From Arthrobacter sp. zg-Y820 (GTDB lineage Bacteria > Actinomycetota > Actinomycetes > Actinomycetales > Micrococcaceae): a stretch of DNA of 64,000 bases. The notes under the pieces are model-generated. The model was not told the origin of the DNA and did no database searches. It saw only the letters and a program-made list of their open reading frames with translations. Of the stretch, positions 45,022-53,389 are shown piece after piece. The stretch covers positions 1,550,001 through 1,614,000 of the forward strand of contig NZ_CP126247.1 of assembly GCF_030142155.1 (NCBI RefSeq). Reading direction: 5' to 3'. Numbering within the stretch: the first letter of the stretch is position 1; each line of letters starts with the position of its first letter. The translations under genes and the position numbers were made by a program.

Positions 45022-45033
45022 GCACCTATTCCC

Positions 45034-45049
45034 TGTGATGCAAATCACA
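45034..45049. promoter_or_regulatory. CRP/GlxR-type binding site
   Basis: TGTGATGCAAATCACA: both half-sites match the TGTGA-N6-TCACA consensus perfectly. It lies 145 bp upstream of the Rieske gene and 13 bp downstream of operator site 1. A possible -10, TATGGT, begins 3 bp further on (45052). Carbon-source control by a cAMP-receptor-type protein is the expected meaning. Confidence 0.65.
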
Positions 45050-45193
45050 AGTATGGTTCGGGGGAACGGCTCCGATTCGAGCCGATCAGCCCCTTCGAGG
45101 CCACGCGCCAAGGCGGGAGCGGCGAAGTCAGCAGCAGACCAGGACAAGAACCGGCACAGGGTTGTGCCGGGATGGAAGCAGGGAGATGCAGCT

Positions 45194-46570
45194 ATGACCA
45201 GTGTTCAAAACGACCCGACTGTCGTTGAAGCGATCGACACGTCGAAGGTGCCGTACCGGGTGGAAAATGAGCTCTTGGTTCCGACGGCCCGGTACCACGA
45301 CAAGGAGTTCTTCGAGGTGGAGAAGAACCTTTGGAAGCACGCGTGGCAGCTGGCCTGCCACGGCACGGAAATCCCCAAGCCCGGAGACTTCACGGAATAC
45401 ACCATCCTTGACCAGTCCATCATGCTCATCCGCCAGAAGGACGGCAGCGTCAAGGCGTTCCACAATGCCTGCCGGCACCGCGGCACGGCGATTGCCTGCG
45501 GCTCCGGCACTTTCCGGGCCGACCAGGTCGTTTGCCCCTTCCACGGTTGGCGCTGGAATCTTGAGGGCAAGAACACCTACATCTACGCCAAGGATGCCTT
45601 CCGCGAGGAAACCGTTCAGCAGGCGGATGTCGACCTCGCCGAAGTGCAGGTGTCGGAGCGCTGGGGATTCGTTTGGATCAACATGGATCCCAAAGCCGTC
45701 TCCTTCGAGGAATGGCTTGGAGGGATCAAGGGTCCGCTCGACGGCAACGGATTCGAAAAGGCACACATTACGTGGTGGCACCAGATCGAATTCGAGGCGA
45801 ACTGGAAGATCGCTCAGGAGGCCTTCTTTGAGGCCTATCATGTGATGCAGGCACACCCCGAGATGGCCGGATTCCTGCGCGATGAAGACTTTAACGCCCT
45901 CGCCTTCGCGCACTACAGCACGGATCCGCAGGGGCACGGGTGGACCGATTCCAGAGCGCCGAGAATCCTGCAGCTGCCGGGTCAGGAAGACCGGCTTTTT
46001 GCAGACCCGGAGAAGATGACACCTGCGGTGAAGTTCTATATGAGTGCGAAGGTCATGTGGGAAGGATCGCAGTCGCAGACGAATGCTCACTACATCGCGA
46101 TTCTGGAAGATTTGTTGGAGATAACCGATGCCAACGAATTCTTCGGTGAGTTCTTCAAGCGGGCCTACATCGATGCCGCGATGCGCGGAGTCGAGCTGAC
46201 ACCCATGCATCCGGACACCACCGGGCACTGGACAATGTTTCCGAACTTCACCGGTGTGGCGATGCTGGGCTGCGGCCTGGTCTACCGTGCGCGTCCCCAC
46301 CCCACGGACCCCAACAAATGCATCTACGACTTCTTCGCCCTGGAAATCCCTCCCACGGGCACCCCGGTCAAGAAGCCCAAGATCGGAGCAGACGACGCGC
46401 CCACATGGGATGAACTGTGGTTCGTCCAGCAGGACGCGAGCAACATTGAGCGAATGCAAACGGGTATCCGCTCGTCGGACCTGGAGCATGTCCGTCTCGG
46501 TGTCGACGTCGAGCGCCTGATCGTCAACTGGCATCAGGCACTGGACCGAGAACTCGCCAAGTACCTGTAG
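45194..46570 (+). CDS. Rieske non-heme iron oxygenase, alpha subunit
   Basis: A 458-residue ring-hydroxylating oxygenase large subunit. The Rieske cluster ligands are in CRHRGT (about residue 93) and CPFHGW (about 113). The mononuclear iron site is in EAFFEAYHVMQAHPE (two His, about residues 216-221), with an Asp expected in the C-terminal part. The ATG at 45194 follows GCAGGGAG. Longer upstream reading has no family similarity. No small subunit or reductase gene is adjacent; a ferredoxin gene follows at 46577. It probably hydroxylates the substrate at the top of the pathway. Confidence 0.92.
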   Translation: MTSVQNDPTVVEAIDTSKVPYRVENELLVPTARYHDKEFFEVEKNLWKHAWQLACHGTEIPKPGDFTEYTILDQSIMLIRQKDGSVKAFHNACRHRGTAIACGSGTFRADQVVCPFHGWRWNLEGKNTYIYAKDAFREETVQQADVDLAEVQVSERWGFVWINMDPKAVSFEEWLGGIKGPLDGNGFEKAHITWWHQIEFEANWKIAQEAFFEAYHVMQAHPEMAGFLRDEDFNALAFAHYSTDPQGHGWTDSRAPRILQLPGQEDRLFADPEKMTPAVKFYMSAKVMWEGSQSQTNAHYIAILEDLLEITDANEFFGEFFKRAYIDAAMRGVELTPMHPDTTGHWTMFPNFTGVAMLGCGLVYRARPHPTDPNKCIYDFFALEIPPTGTPVKKPKIGADDAPTWDELWFVQQDASNIERMQTGIRSSDLEHVRLGVDVERLIVNWHQALDRELAKYL

Positions 46571-46576
46571 CCGGAA

Positions 46577-46939
46577 ATGTCTGCGGAGCCGGTATCCATC
46601 CCGTTCCCGAAGGTGCGCGTTGAGCCTGCCGGGGTGGTGATCGAGGTAATGGACGGGGAAACCCTCTTCGACGCGGCCTATCGGGAAGGGTATGACTGGC
46701 CGACTGTCTGCGCCGGACAGGGCACCTGCTCCCGGTGTCACGTGAGGATCCTGCAGGGTGCTGACCAGGTGGCGCCAGTCGCCCCCTCAGAGCCCGAACA
46801 GCGCGTGATCAAAAGGGTGGCGCAGCGCAACTACGAGAACAAAACCGAAGGAATCCGCCTGGCCTGCCAGATCGAGTTCGCGGCCGACGTGACCGTGGAG
46901 CAGCTGGTTTTCCGCGGGGAACGGCTGCCCGGCACTTAG
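46577..46939 (+). CDS. 2Fe-2S ferredoxin
   Basis: A 120-residue plant-type ferredoxin with cluster ligands in CAGQGTCSRC (about residues 45-54) and a fourth Cys in RLACQIEF (about 97). GETLFDAAYREGYDWPTVC is the usual lead-in. It lies 6 bp after the Rieske oxygenase gene and very likely passes electrons to it. A partner reductase is not encoded in the window. Confidence 0.92.
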   Translation: MSAEPVSIPFPKVRVEPAGVVIEVMDGETLFDAAYREGYDWPTVCAGQGTCSRCHVRILQGADQVAPVAPSEPEQRVIKRVAQRNYENKTEGIRLACQIEFAADVTVEQLVFRGERLPGT

Positions 46940-47082
46940 CCGGGCGGCCCTGTCGGCGCCCTAATCGACGATCGAGGAAACAGATGGCGGCATCCGAAAC
47001 GTGGGTTGGGCAGGTCGGGTGGCAGGACAAAACCGGTCGGGCGGCAGAGGGCCGGCGGCCAAGAAGAAGGAGGTATGCGGAC

Positions 47083-47286
47083 ATGGCAGTGGTGACAGTG
47101 ACAACCGATGAGGACAGCGAGGGCTTCCAGCTGGAGGTCGAGCCGATCGTAACCGGAGGGTGGCTTTCCGCCGAACCCGGTTTCAACGGCTTCGGTCCAG
47201 GTCAGGTCAAGAAGGTCTACGTTGACGGTGCCGCCCATTGGGCACAGCGTCGGTGGACGCACCTGGCGTTGATTCCGGACAGCTGA
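47083..47286 (+). CDS. Small hypothetical protein in the Rieske operon
   Basis: A 67-residue protein (MAVVTVTTDEDSEGFQLEVEP...GQVKKVYVDGAAHWAQRRWTHL). GGAGG lies 9 bp before the chosen ATG; a longer version from 46984 would add a basic Arg-rich stretch with poor coding character. The family is not recognised. The beta-rich composition and operon position suggest an accessory protein of the oxygenase, possibly a stand-in for a small subunit, but this is a guess. Confidence 0.55.
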   Translation: MAVVTVTTDEDSEGFQLEVEPIVTGGWLSAEPGFNGFGPGQVKKVYVDGAAHWAQRRWTHLALIPDS

Positions 47287-47335
47287 TCCCGGACACACAA
47301 GGACCTGGGCGGGACCGCCAAAGGTCAACATAACG

Positions 47336-47367
47336 GGACGGCCGGCAGGGATACCAGCCGGCCGTCC
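47336..47367. terminator. Terminator between the convergent Rieske and dehydratase operons
   Basis: An 11-bp perfect stem GGACGGCCGGC/GCCGGCCGTCC with a 10-nt loop. It lies 50 bp after the small hypothetical gene and 10 bp before the end of the opposing MaoC gene, so it probably stops both transcripts. Confidence 0.75.
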
Positions 47368-47376
47368 TGCTGTCCT

Positions 47377-47811
47377 TCAGGCGAAAAGGACCCTTGCCGT
47401 TCCGGGCGCCAGGTCAGCGCCGGCGGCATCCCGAAGCCAGAGTTCGAGCAGGACCTCAGTGCCGGCGTCGGTCCCGGTGACCTCGATGATGGTGCCGCCG
47501 GCGGTGATGCTCCCCTTGGTGTTCGGTTTGCGGAACTGGGCGGAGACTTCCAGGATCCGGCCGCTTTCTCCCATCCAGTTCCGCACTGCGGCATGAAGAT
47601 AGGAAACGAGGAGATTGCCCTGGCCGAAGGCGCCGGGCATGCCCGCAGCCCGACCGGCGTCGGCATCCATGTGAATCGGGACGAACTCGTCGTTGACGGC
47701 AGCAAAGCGGTTCCAGGTGTCCAGGCCTGTCTCGCGGGTCCAGTCGCCAATGGAGGCGCCGGGGACAAGCTCGGGCGTATTGGCGGGTGTTCGAAGGGGT
47801 GCGGTGGTCAT
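47377..47811 (-). CDS. MaoC-like dehydratase, catalytic-type hot-dog subunit
   Basis: A 144-residue single hot-dog enoyl-CoA hydratase. The hydratase-2 motif is recognisable in AVNDEFVPIHMD (Asp and His of the catalytic pair, about residues 39-48), followed by GAFGQGNLLVSYLHAAVRNW. Single-domain MaoC proteins often pair with a non-catalytic partner; the next gene encodes a candidate. It would hydrate an enoyl-CoA formed by the acyl-CoA dehydrogenases of the cluster. Confidence 0.85.
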   Translation of the reverse strand: MTTAPLRTPANTPELVPGASIGDWTRETGLDTWNRFAAVNDEFVPIHMDADAGRAAGMPGAFGQGNLLVSYLHAAVRNWMGESGRILEVSAQFRKPNTKGSITAGGTIIEVTGTDAGTEVLLELWLRDAAGADLAPGTARVLFA

Positions 47812-47879
47812 GATTCCTCGCTCGGGTCTGGGTCGGATCTGGGGTGGGCCTGTGGTCTGGCCGGCGGTAACAGAGGAGG

Positions 47880-48383
47880 TCAGTAACGGATCAGGGTGAG
47901 TTCGGTGCGCTTGACCGTTTGGTTTTCCTGGTTGGTCCAGGTGTCGGTCATGGTCGTGAAGAGCATCCGGCCCAGTCGGCCCTCTCGCTCCGTGTAGCCG
48001 GCGAGGATGCGCTCGGACGAAATGGTGTCGCCAACCCTCATGGGGACGCCGTATTCGATCTTCAGGCCGCCGTTGAGCTGCTTGGTGAGCCCTGGACCCT
48101 CGATGCCGATGCTCTTCTCCGTGCGGTCCGGATCGTGGCCTGGAACGTCACTGGGATGAGGGGGAGTGTCGGAGGACAGCACGGCCCAGGCGAAGGGGTT
48201 CATGTCCTCCGGTGCCGTGAGCCAGGCTTCCTCTGCGCTGAGGTATTTTTCGGGCGGGGGTTCGGGCCAGTAGATCGCCGTCGCCCATCGCCGAATGTCC
48301 GAGGCAGAGACGGGGTACGAGAGCTGATGACCCAACCGGGTCCCGAGCGCCGCCTGCATCTGGGCGGTAATGAGTGAGCTCAT
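47880..48383 (-). CDS. MaoC/FAS1-like dehydratase partner subunit
   Basis: A 167-residue protein with the FAS1-like dehydratase N-terminal hot-dog pattern: GHQLSYPVSASDIRRWATAIYWPEPPPEKYLS and EDMNPFAWAV, then LNGGLKIEYGVPMRVGDTISSERILAGYTEREG. The canonical catalytic motif is missing. It is followed by the catalytic-type subunit gene after a 68-bp gap, so the pair resembles heteromeric hydratases such as the ChsH1/ChsH2 type in steroid breakdown. The ATG at 48383 was chosen because the conserved region begins right after it. Confidence 0.8.
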   Translation of the reverse strand: MSSLITAQMQAALGTRLGHQLSYPVSASDIRRWATAIYWPEPPPEKYLSAEEAWLTAPEDMNPFAWAVLSSDTPPHPSDVPGHDPDRTEKSIGIEGPGLTKQLNGGLKIEYGVPMRVGDTISSERILAGYTEREGRLGRMLFTTMTDTWTNQENQTVKRTELTLIRY

Positions 48384-48434
48384 AAGTTTGATTCCTTGAC
48401 TGGTGGGGCGAAGTGCTGAAGCGGTGGGAGGTGC

Positions 48435-48463
48435 TTGACAACTGTCTCCGATCAAGGCAGGTT
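48435..48463 (+). promoter_or_regulatory. Promoter of the VOC-synthetase-dehydrogenase operon
   Basis: TTGACA (48435-48440) and CAGGTT (48458-48463) with a 17-bp spacer. Operator site 2 starts 12 bp downstream, so a bound repressor would cover the transcription start. Confidence 0.6.
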
Positions 48464-48474
48464 TCATCAATAGC

Positions 48475-48492
48475 GGAACGAATATTTGTTTC
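48475..48492. promoter_or_regulatory. Catabolic-cluster operator, site 2
   Basis: GGAACGAATATTTGTTTC: the two 9-bp halves are complementary at 7 of 9 positions. It lies in the divergent region between the dehydratase operon (minus) and the VOC operon (plus) and could control both. Confidence 0.65.
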
Positions 48493-48589
48493 GCGGGCTT
48501 TCCCGGTTTAGTTGGCTTTCCGGCCGGCCGGCATTCATATCGAAAGCTCAGCACCGTTACTTCGTGTCCGTCAGAGAGGGGATGGCTCC

Positions 48590-49522
48590 ATGGCCATCGG
48601 CCAGATCTTCCACATCATTCACATGACCGACGACCTCCCCGCACTGGAGGCCTGGTACGACGACGTCTTCAGCGTGCGCAGGGGGTTCCTGGACCACAAC
48701 TACATGCCCGGGGAGAAGCGTGACGCCTCCCTGGTGCTGCTGGGGGACACCGTGATCGAGCCGCTGGCACCGGCCTTTCGGGTTGAGGGCTGGGACGCGA
48801 TGCCCCTGGGCCGCTTTTTCAACCGCTTCGGGCGGCACTGGCATTCGATTGCCTGGTACACCGATGACGCCGGAGAAATGTGGCAGCGCTGCACCGACGC
48901 AGGAATCCGAGTCTTCGTCGAAGGCGGCCGGATGACCACTGAGCGCCCCGGACCCAACTCGGCCATCATGACCCACCCCAAGGACACGATCACGCAGCTC
49001 GAGTTCTTCAATCCCGAGGGCAGCCAGGTCGGGACGATGGATCCCCGGTCCAACGACAGCGGTTTCGACCCGGAGTGGTGGATTTCCAACCACCCGGTGA
49101 AGACCCCGGGGCTGGCCTACACGACCATCCTCACCAAGGACCTGAACCGGGCCACGGGCATTTTCGCCGGCGTCCTGGGCGGGGAGCTCCTGCACAAGGG
49201 ATCCTCCGCGCTGACCGGCACCGACGACGCCTACGTGCAGATCGGCGACACCGTCGTCCAGCTTTCGACGCCGAACACCGGGAACACCCTGGCGGCAGCC
49301 GACCTGGACGCCAACGGCGAAATTCACCACGCAGCAGCCTTCCGGGTGCAGGACCTCGACGCGGTGCAGGCCTACTTCGAGACCAAAGGCATCACCACCC
49401 TGGGCCGGGACGAGCACACCCTGATCACCGATCCGGCCACCACTCACGGCGCCCTGTTCCGCTGGACCACCTGGGACGTCCCCGGCGGACCGCGCGACGC
49501 AGCGCGCGGAGGAACGGCGTGA
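48590..49522 (+). CDS. Two-domain VOC protein (glyoxalase/extradiol-dioxygenase fold)
   Basis: A 310-residue protein with two VOC modules. Module 1 starts at IFHIIHMTDDLPALEAWYDDVFSV, with HWHSIAWYTDD (about residue 85). Module 2 starts at PGLAYTTILTKDLNRATGIFAGVLGG (about 170), with HHAAAFRVQDLDAVQAYF (about 246). Bidomain VOC proteins include extradiol ring-cleavage dioxygenases and dehydrochlorinase-like enzymes; the full 2-His-1-Glu iron triad is not obvious. The stop overlaps the GTG of the synthetase gene by 4 bp. A role in ring opening or isomerisation is possible. Confidence 0.82.
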   Translation: MAIGQIFHIIHMTDDLPALEAWYDDVFSVRRGFLDHNYMPGEKRDASLVLLGDTVIEPLAPAFRVEGWDAMPLGRFFNRFGRHWHSIAWYTDDAGEMWQRCTDAGIRVFVEGGRMTTERPGPNSAIMTHPKDTITQLEFFNPEGSQVGTMDPRSNDSGFDPEWWISNHPVKTPGLAYTTILTKDLNRATGIFAGVLGGELLHKGSSALTGTDDAYVQIGDTVVQLSTPNTGNTLAAADLDANGEIHHAAAFRVQDLDAVQAYFETKGITTLGRDEHTLITDPATTHGALFRWTTWDVPGGPRDAARGGTA

Positions 49523-51673
49523 GCGGCGGTCAGTCCGAGGCGCTGCGGCGGCTGCTCAACCCGCGCACCGTGGCCGTGGTGGGGCTGCGGGACGGCGCAC
49601 CGTTCGTGAAGTCCTTCTCGCCCACGCTGAAAAGCGACGCCACCATCTACTACGTCAACCCGAAGCATTCCGCCGTCATGGGCCAGACGACGGTCCCGAC
49701 CCTCTCGGACATTCAGGGACCGATCGACGCCGTTTATTGCGTCACCAGCGCCGCGACGGCAGTCACCGTCGTTGAGGAGGCTGCCGCGCTGGACGTCGGG
49801 GGCGTCGTTCTGGTGTCCAGCGGCTATGCCGAGATGGGGGATGTGGCCGGGGCCGCGTTGCAGGAGAGGATCGCGGCGGCAGCACTGGCGTCAGGCATGG
49901 CCGTCGTCGGGCCGAACGGGCTGGGTTACTCGAACGTGCCGCGGAACATCGGCCTCACCATTGCGGCAGACCACAAGCGCCGTGCAGGCGGTCTCTCCAT
50001 CGTGTCCCAGAGCGGCGCCCTGCTCAGCGGGGTAGTGATGGCGGCCTGGGACCGGCCCCAGGTCGGCCTCAACGTTGTCATCTCCGCCGGTAACGAAGCC
50101 GTCACCGATCTGGCCGATTACCTGGAGTATCTGGCCCACGACCCCGCCACCACTGCGATTGGCCTGGTGATCGAGAAGATTCGCCGGCCCGAGGCCTTTT
50201 TCGAGGCGGCCCGGGGTGCGATCCGGGCCGGAAAGCCGATAGTCGCCCTCAAGCTGGCCCGCAACTCGCGGACACAGGAGATGGCGGCCTCCCACACCGG
50301 CGCGCTCACCGGCGATGCGTGGGTGTACGACGTCGCGTTCCGCCAGTTGGGGATCGGCGTCGCCCGGGACCCGGAGGAACTCATCGACCGGCTGGCGGTC
50401 ATCGACCAGCTCGGCGAGGAATACCGCACCAGCGGCAACGGGCTCGCGGTCATCACCTCCACCGGGGGTTACGCCTCGATGGCCATGGATCTCGCGCTCG
50501 ACGAGCAGATCGCGGTCCCGGCCCTGGAGCACCTGCGCGGCTGGATCGAGGACCTCATCCCGGGCGTCCATGTGCCCAACCCCTTGGACACCACGCCGAT
50601 GGGCATGCCGCACCTGGAACAGATCCTGGACCGCTACACGGCCGCCCCCGACGTCGACGCCGTGCTGAACGTCCATCCGCTCACGGATGAGGACGAGAGT
50701 CCGTACTCCGGGGCGTTCCTCCAGGCCTTTGTGGCCGCGGCGGAGAAGACCGGCAAGCCCTTCCTGGTCTCGAACTGCGGAGGAGCGCTGGGGGACTGGG
50801 CACGGAAGATCGTGGACGCATCCCCCGCCGCGGCCGGCGGTCACGGAATACGGGCCACATTGCGCGGACTGCAGACACTGGGAGACTTCTCGCGCCGGCG
50901 CCCGATGATGGCCGGCCCCCGGGCGGAGGCAGCACCGGTTGCCCGACCGGAACAGCCAACGGTCGCCACCCCGGAAGGATCGATGCTCCCGTTCGCTGCG
51001 GCCATGGAGCTGCTGCGGTCGCAGGGAATCCCGGTCGCTCCTTACCACCTGGTGGCGCCGGACGCCGAAGCCGGCCCCCCGGATTTTGCCGGTCCGTACG
51101 TCGTCAAGCTCGCCGACGTCGGTCATCGGACCGAACACGGGGCCGGTTGAAGTCGGAGTCCCCGCGGATGAACTCCGTGCCGCTGTAACCCGGATGCGGA
51201 GCATAGCGCGGCGCGACGCGCTGCCCGCGCTCGTCGTCGTCCAGCCGATGCTGGCGGTGCGCGCCGAGGCGTTCATCGGCATCCAGTCCACCGAGCTCGG
51301 CCCCATGGTGGTCTTCGGGCTCGGCGGCGTGATGGTCGAGGTCATCAACCGCATCGGCGGCCGAATGGCGCCCTTCCCCCGCTCCGAGGCCGAGGACTTG
51401 ATTGCCGAGTTCGAAGATGCCCGGCTGATGCACGGGTTCCGCGGCCAGCCGGCCTGGGACCTTAATGCGCTCGCAGACCTCCTGGTGCGCGTCGGCGACT
51501 TCGCGGCCGGCAGCTCCGAATGGCTCGGGTCCCTCGACATCAACCCCCTGGTGGTCACCGACGACGGGTTCGCCGCCGTCGACGCGCTCTGCCTGCTCCA
51601 GGCACCGCCGGCACCGGCACCGGAACCTTCCCCCGTTTCTGAAAGCTCTGTCCCTGAAAGGACCTTCATCTGA
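49519..51673 (+). pseudogene. ADP-forming acyl-CoA synthetase, interrupted by a frameshift
   Basis: This encodes an acetyl/succinyl-CoA synthetase (ADP-forming) of about 717 residues: a CoA-binding domain (LNPRTVAVVGLRDGAPFVKS), ligase-CoA domains with the phosphorylated-His loop ASHTGALTGD (about residue 258), and a C-terminal ATP-grasp domain. The first frame ends at TGA 51148-51150, just after KLADVGHRTEHGA. The ATP-grasp domain continues in the next frame from VEVGVPADELRAA to 51673. Removing one base of the GGGGCCGG run at 51139-51146 restores one frame. It is either a real inactivating mutation or a sequencing error in a GC run. The GTG start overlaps the VOC stop. Confidence 0.88.
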
Positions 51674-53124
51674 TGACAGCGAACACTGCCACCACAATCC
51701 TGATCGGCGGCGAGTGGCGCGAAGCGCTCAGCCGCTCCACCTTTCCGGTAACCAACCCGGCCACCGCAGCGGTGATCGGGTGGGCGTCCGACGGCGGAGC
51801 CGACGACACCGCGGCCGCCATCGCTGCCGCCGATGCCGCCTTTGACGCCTGGGCCGGAACCACGGCACACCAGCGCTCGGGGATCCTGGCTCAGGCGAAC
51901 CTGATCATGCGCGGCAGGCAAAAGGAACTGGCCGCCCTGATGACCAGCGAGCAGGGCAAACCGCTCAAGGCTTCCCTGAACGAGGTCGGCTACGCCGCGG
52001 ACTTCCTGGCCTGGTTCGCTGAGGAGGCCAAGCGGATCGGCGGCGTCACGATTCCCTCAGCCCGCGCCGACCAGCGCTTCATTACGATGCGCCAGCCAGT
52101 GGGCGTGGTTGCTGCCATTACGCCGTGGAACTATCCCATTTCGATGCTCACCCGCAAGCTCGCTCCGGCGCTGGCGGCAGGCTGCACCTCGGTGCTCAAG
52201 CCCGCGGCACTCACGCCGCTGTGCGCGGTGGCCACCCTGGAGGTCCTCCTGGAAGCCGGAGTGCCGGCAGGTGTGCTGAACATGGTCACCACCAGCCGCG
52301 CGGCTGCCGTGGGGGACACCCTGGTTGAATCGCCGGTGGTGCGGAAACTGACGTTCACCGGCTCCACCGCCGTTGGCAAGAAACTTGCCGCCAAGGCAAC
52401 CGAGAGTCTCAAGCGCGTCTCCGTGGAGCTGGGCGGCCATGCGCCGTTCATCGTGTTCCCGGATGCCGATCCAGTGCGGGCCGCCAAGGGGGCTGCGCTG
52501 GTGAAGTTCCTCAACACCGGCCAGGCCTGCATCAGTCCCAACCGGATCTACGTGCACCGCTCGCACTACGACACGTTCGTCACCACGCTCACCGAGCGGG
52601 TCAAGGCACTCAAGGTGGGCGCGGGTGAAACTCCGGGCGTCTCGATCGGCCCGCTTATCGACGAGCGCGCGGTCACCAAGATGGAGTCGCAGGTCCTGGA
52701 TGCGCTGGAGAAGGGTGCCCGCGTGACGGTGGGCGGCGAACGGGTCGAGGTCGAGGGGTTGGAGGGGAAGACCTTCTTCGCGCCCACGGTCCTGGCCGAT
52801 GTGACGCCGGAAATGCAGATCTACTACGAGGAGACGTTCGGACCGATCGCGGCGGTGATGCCGTACGACGACGAAGAGGAGGTGATCGCCAAGGCCAACG
52901 ACAGCGAATACGGACTGGCGGCCTACGTCTACACCAATGATCTGTCCACGGCCATCCGGGTCACTGAGAAGCTCCGGTACGGGATGGTGGGCGTGAACGA
53001 CATCAACCCGACCTCGGCCTCGGCACCGTTCGGCGGCGTCAAGGCCAGCGGACTGGGCCGTGAGGGCGGATATGAGGGGATCGACGAGTATCTCGACACC
53101 AAGCTCGTCGGGATCGCCGTGTGA
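51673..53124 (+). CDS. NAD(P)-dependent aldehyde dehydrogenase (succinate-semialdehyde dehydrogenase-like)
   Basis: A 483-residue aldehyde dehydrogenase. The general base Glu is in VELGGHAPFIVF (about residue 254) and the nucleophile Cys in NTGQACISPNR (about 283). EQGKPLKASLNEV and AITPWNYP are typical of the GabD group. Its start codon overlaps the synthetase stop (TGATG). It oxidises an aldehyde intermediate to the acid; the synthetase would then activate an acid to its CoA ester. The exact aldehyde is unknown. Confidence 0.92.
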   Translation: MTANTATTILIGGEWREALSRSTFPVTNPATAAVIGWASDGGADDTAAAIAAADAAFDAWAGTTAHQRSGILAQANLIMRGRQKELAALMTSEQGKPLKASLNEVGYAADFLAWFAEEAKRIGGVTIPSARADQRFITMRQPVGVVAAITPWNYPISMLTRKLAPALAAGCTSVLKPAALTPLCAVATLEVLLEAGVPAGVLNMVTTSRAAAVGDTLVESPVVRKLTFTGSTAVGKKLAAKATESLKRVSVELGGHAPFIVFPDADPVRAAKGAALVKFLNTGQACISPNRIYVHRSHYDTFVTTLTERVKALKVGAGETPGVSIGPLIDERAVTKMESQVLDALEKGARVTVGGERVEVEGLEGKTFFAPTVLADVTPEMQIYYEETFGPIAAVMPYDDEEEVIAKANDSEYGLAAYVYTNDLSTAIRVTEKLRYGMVGVNDINPTSASAPFGGVKASGLGREGGYEGIDEYLDTKLVGIAV

Positions 53125-53155
53125 GCCCTTCCGGCGCCCTTCCGGCGCCCTTCCG
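53125..53155. repeat. Three tandem 11-bp repeats after the aldehyde dehydrogenase gene
   Basis: GCCCTTCCGGC occurs almost three times head to tail immediately after the aldehyde dehydrogenase stop codon (third unit partial). It is likely slippage-derived. Confidence 0.7.
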
Positions 53156-53205
53156 CACGCCCGGCACAGCGCCGGTCACGGCGCCCCTCCCATCGCACGG
53201 CCAAG

Positions 53206-53221
53206 TGTGATGCTTGACACA
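53206..53221. promoter_or_regulatory. CRP/GlxR-type binding site (9/10 match)
   Basis: TGTGATGCTTGACACA matches TGTGA-N6-TCACA at all but one position. It overlaps the -35 box of the E1 operon promoter. Confidence 0.5.
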
Positions 53222-53242
53222 CCCAAGGCTCTCGACTAGGTT
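53214..53242 (+). promoter_or_regulatory. Promoter of the 2-oxoacid dehydrogenase operon
   Basis: TTGACA (53214-53219), a 17-bp spacer, then TAGGTT (53237-53242). This is the best promoter in the window. Operator site 3 begins 5 bp after the -10. It lies about 150 bp upstream of the E1 alpha gene, leaving a long leader. Confidence 0.7.
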
Positions 53243-53246
53243 CCAA

Positions 53247-53264
53247 TAACCAAATAATTGTTCC
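53247..53264. promoter_or_regulatory. Catabolic-cluster operator, site 3
   Basis: Read on the minus strand: GGAACAATTATTTGGTTA. It sits at the predicted transcription start of the E1 operon, a position typical for repression. Confidence 0.6.
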
Positions 53265-53389
53265 GCAGGAGGCAGGGGGCGGCCGGCATCGACGCCGGTG
53301 TCGCGTCCGGCCGTCCGGCAGGCGGATAGCTCTCCAGGTCCACAGGCGCCCCGGCGCCGCAGCTTAATTTCGACAGGAGTACGCACACC

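Noticed and set aside
44954..45193. An 80-codon upstream extension of the Rieske oxygenase
   Set aside because: It would begin in the terminator and operator region and lacks family similarity; the ATG at 45194 has a ribosome site and the expected N-terminus.
45128..46741. A 537-codon minus-strand open frame opposite the Rieske gene
   Set aside because: The Rieske and ferredoxin motifs on the plus strand are unambiguous; the opposite frame is a shadow.
49891..51921. A 676-codon minus-strand open frame opposite the CoA synthetase
   Set aside because: No motifs, and it covers a clear (though frameshifted) synthetase gene and the start of the aldehyde dehydrogenase gene.
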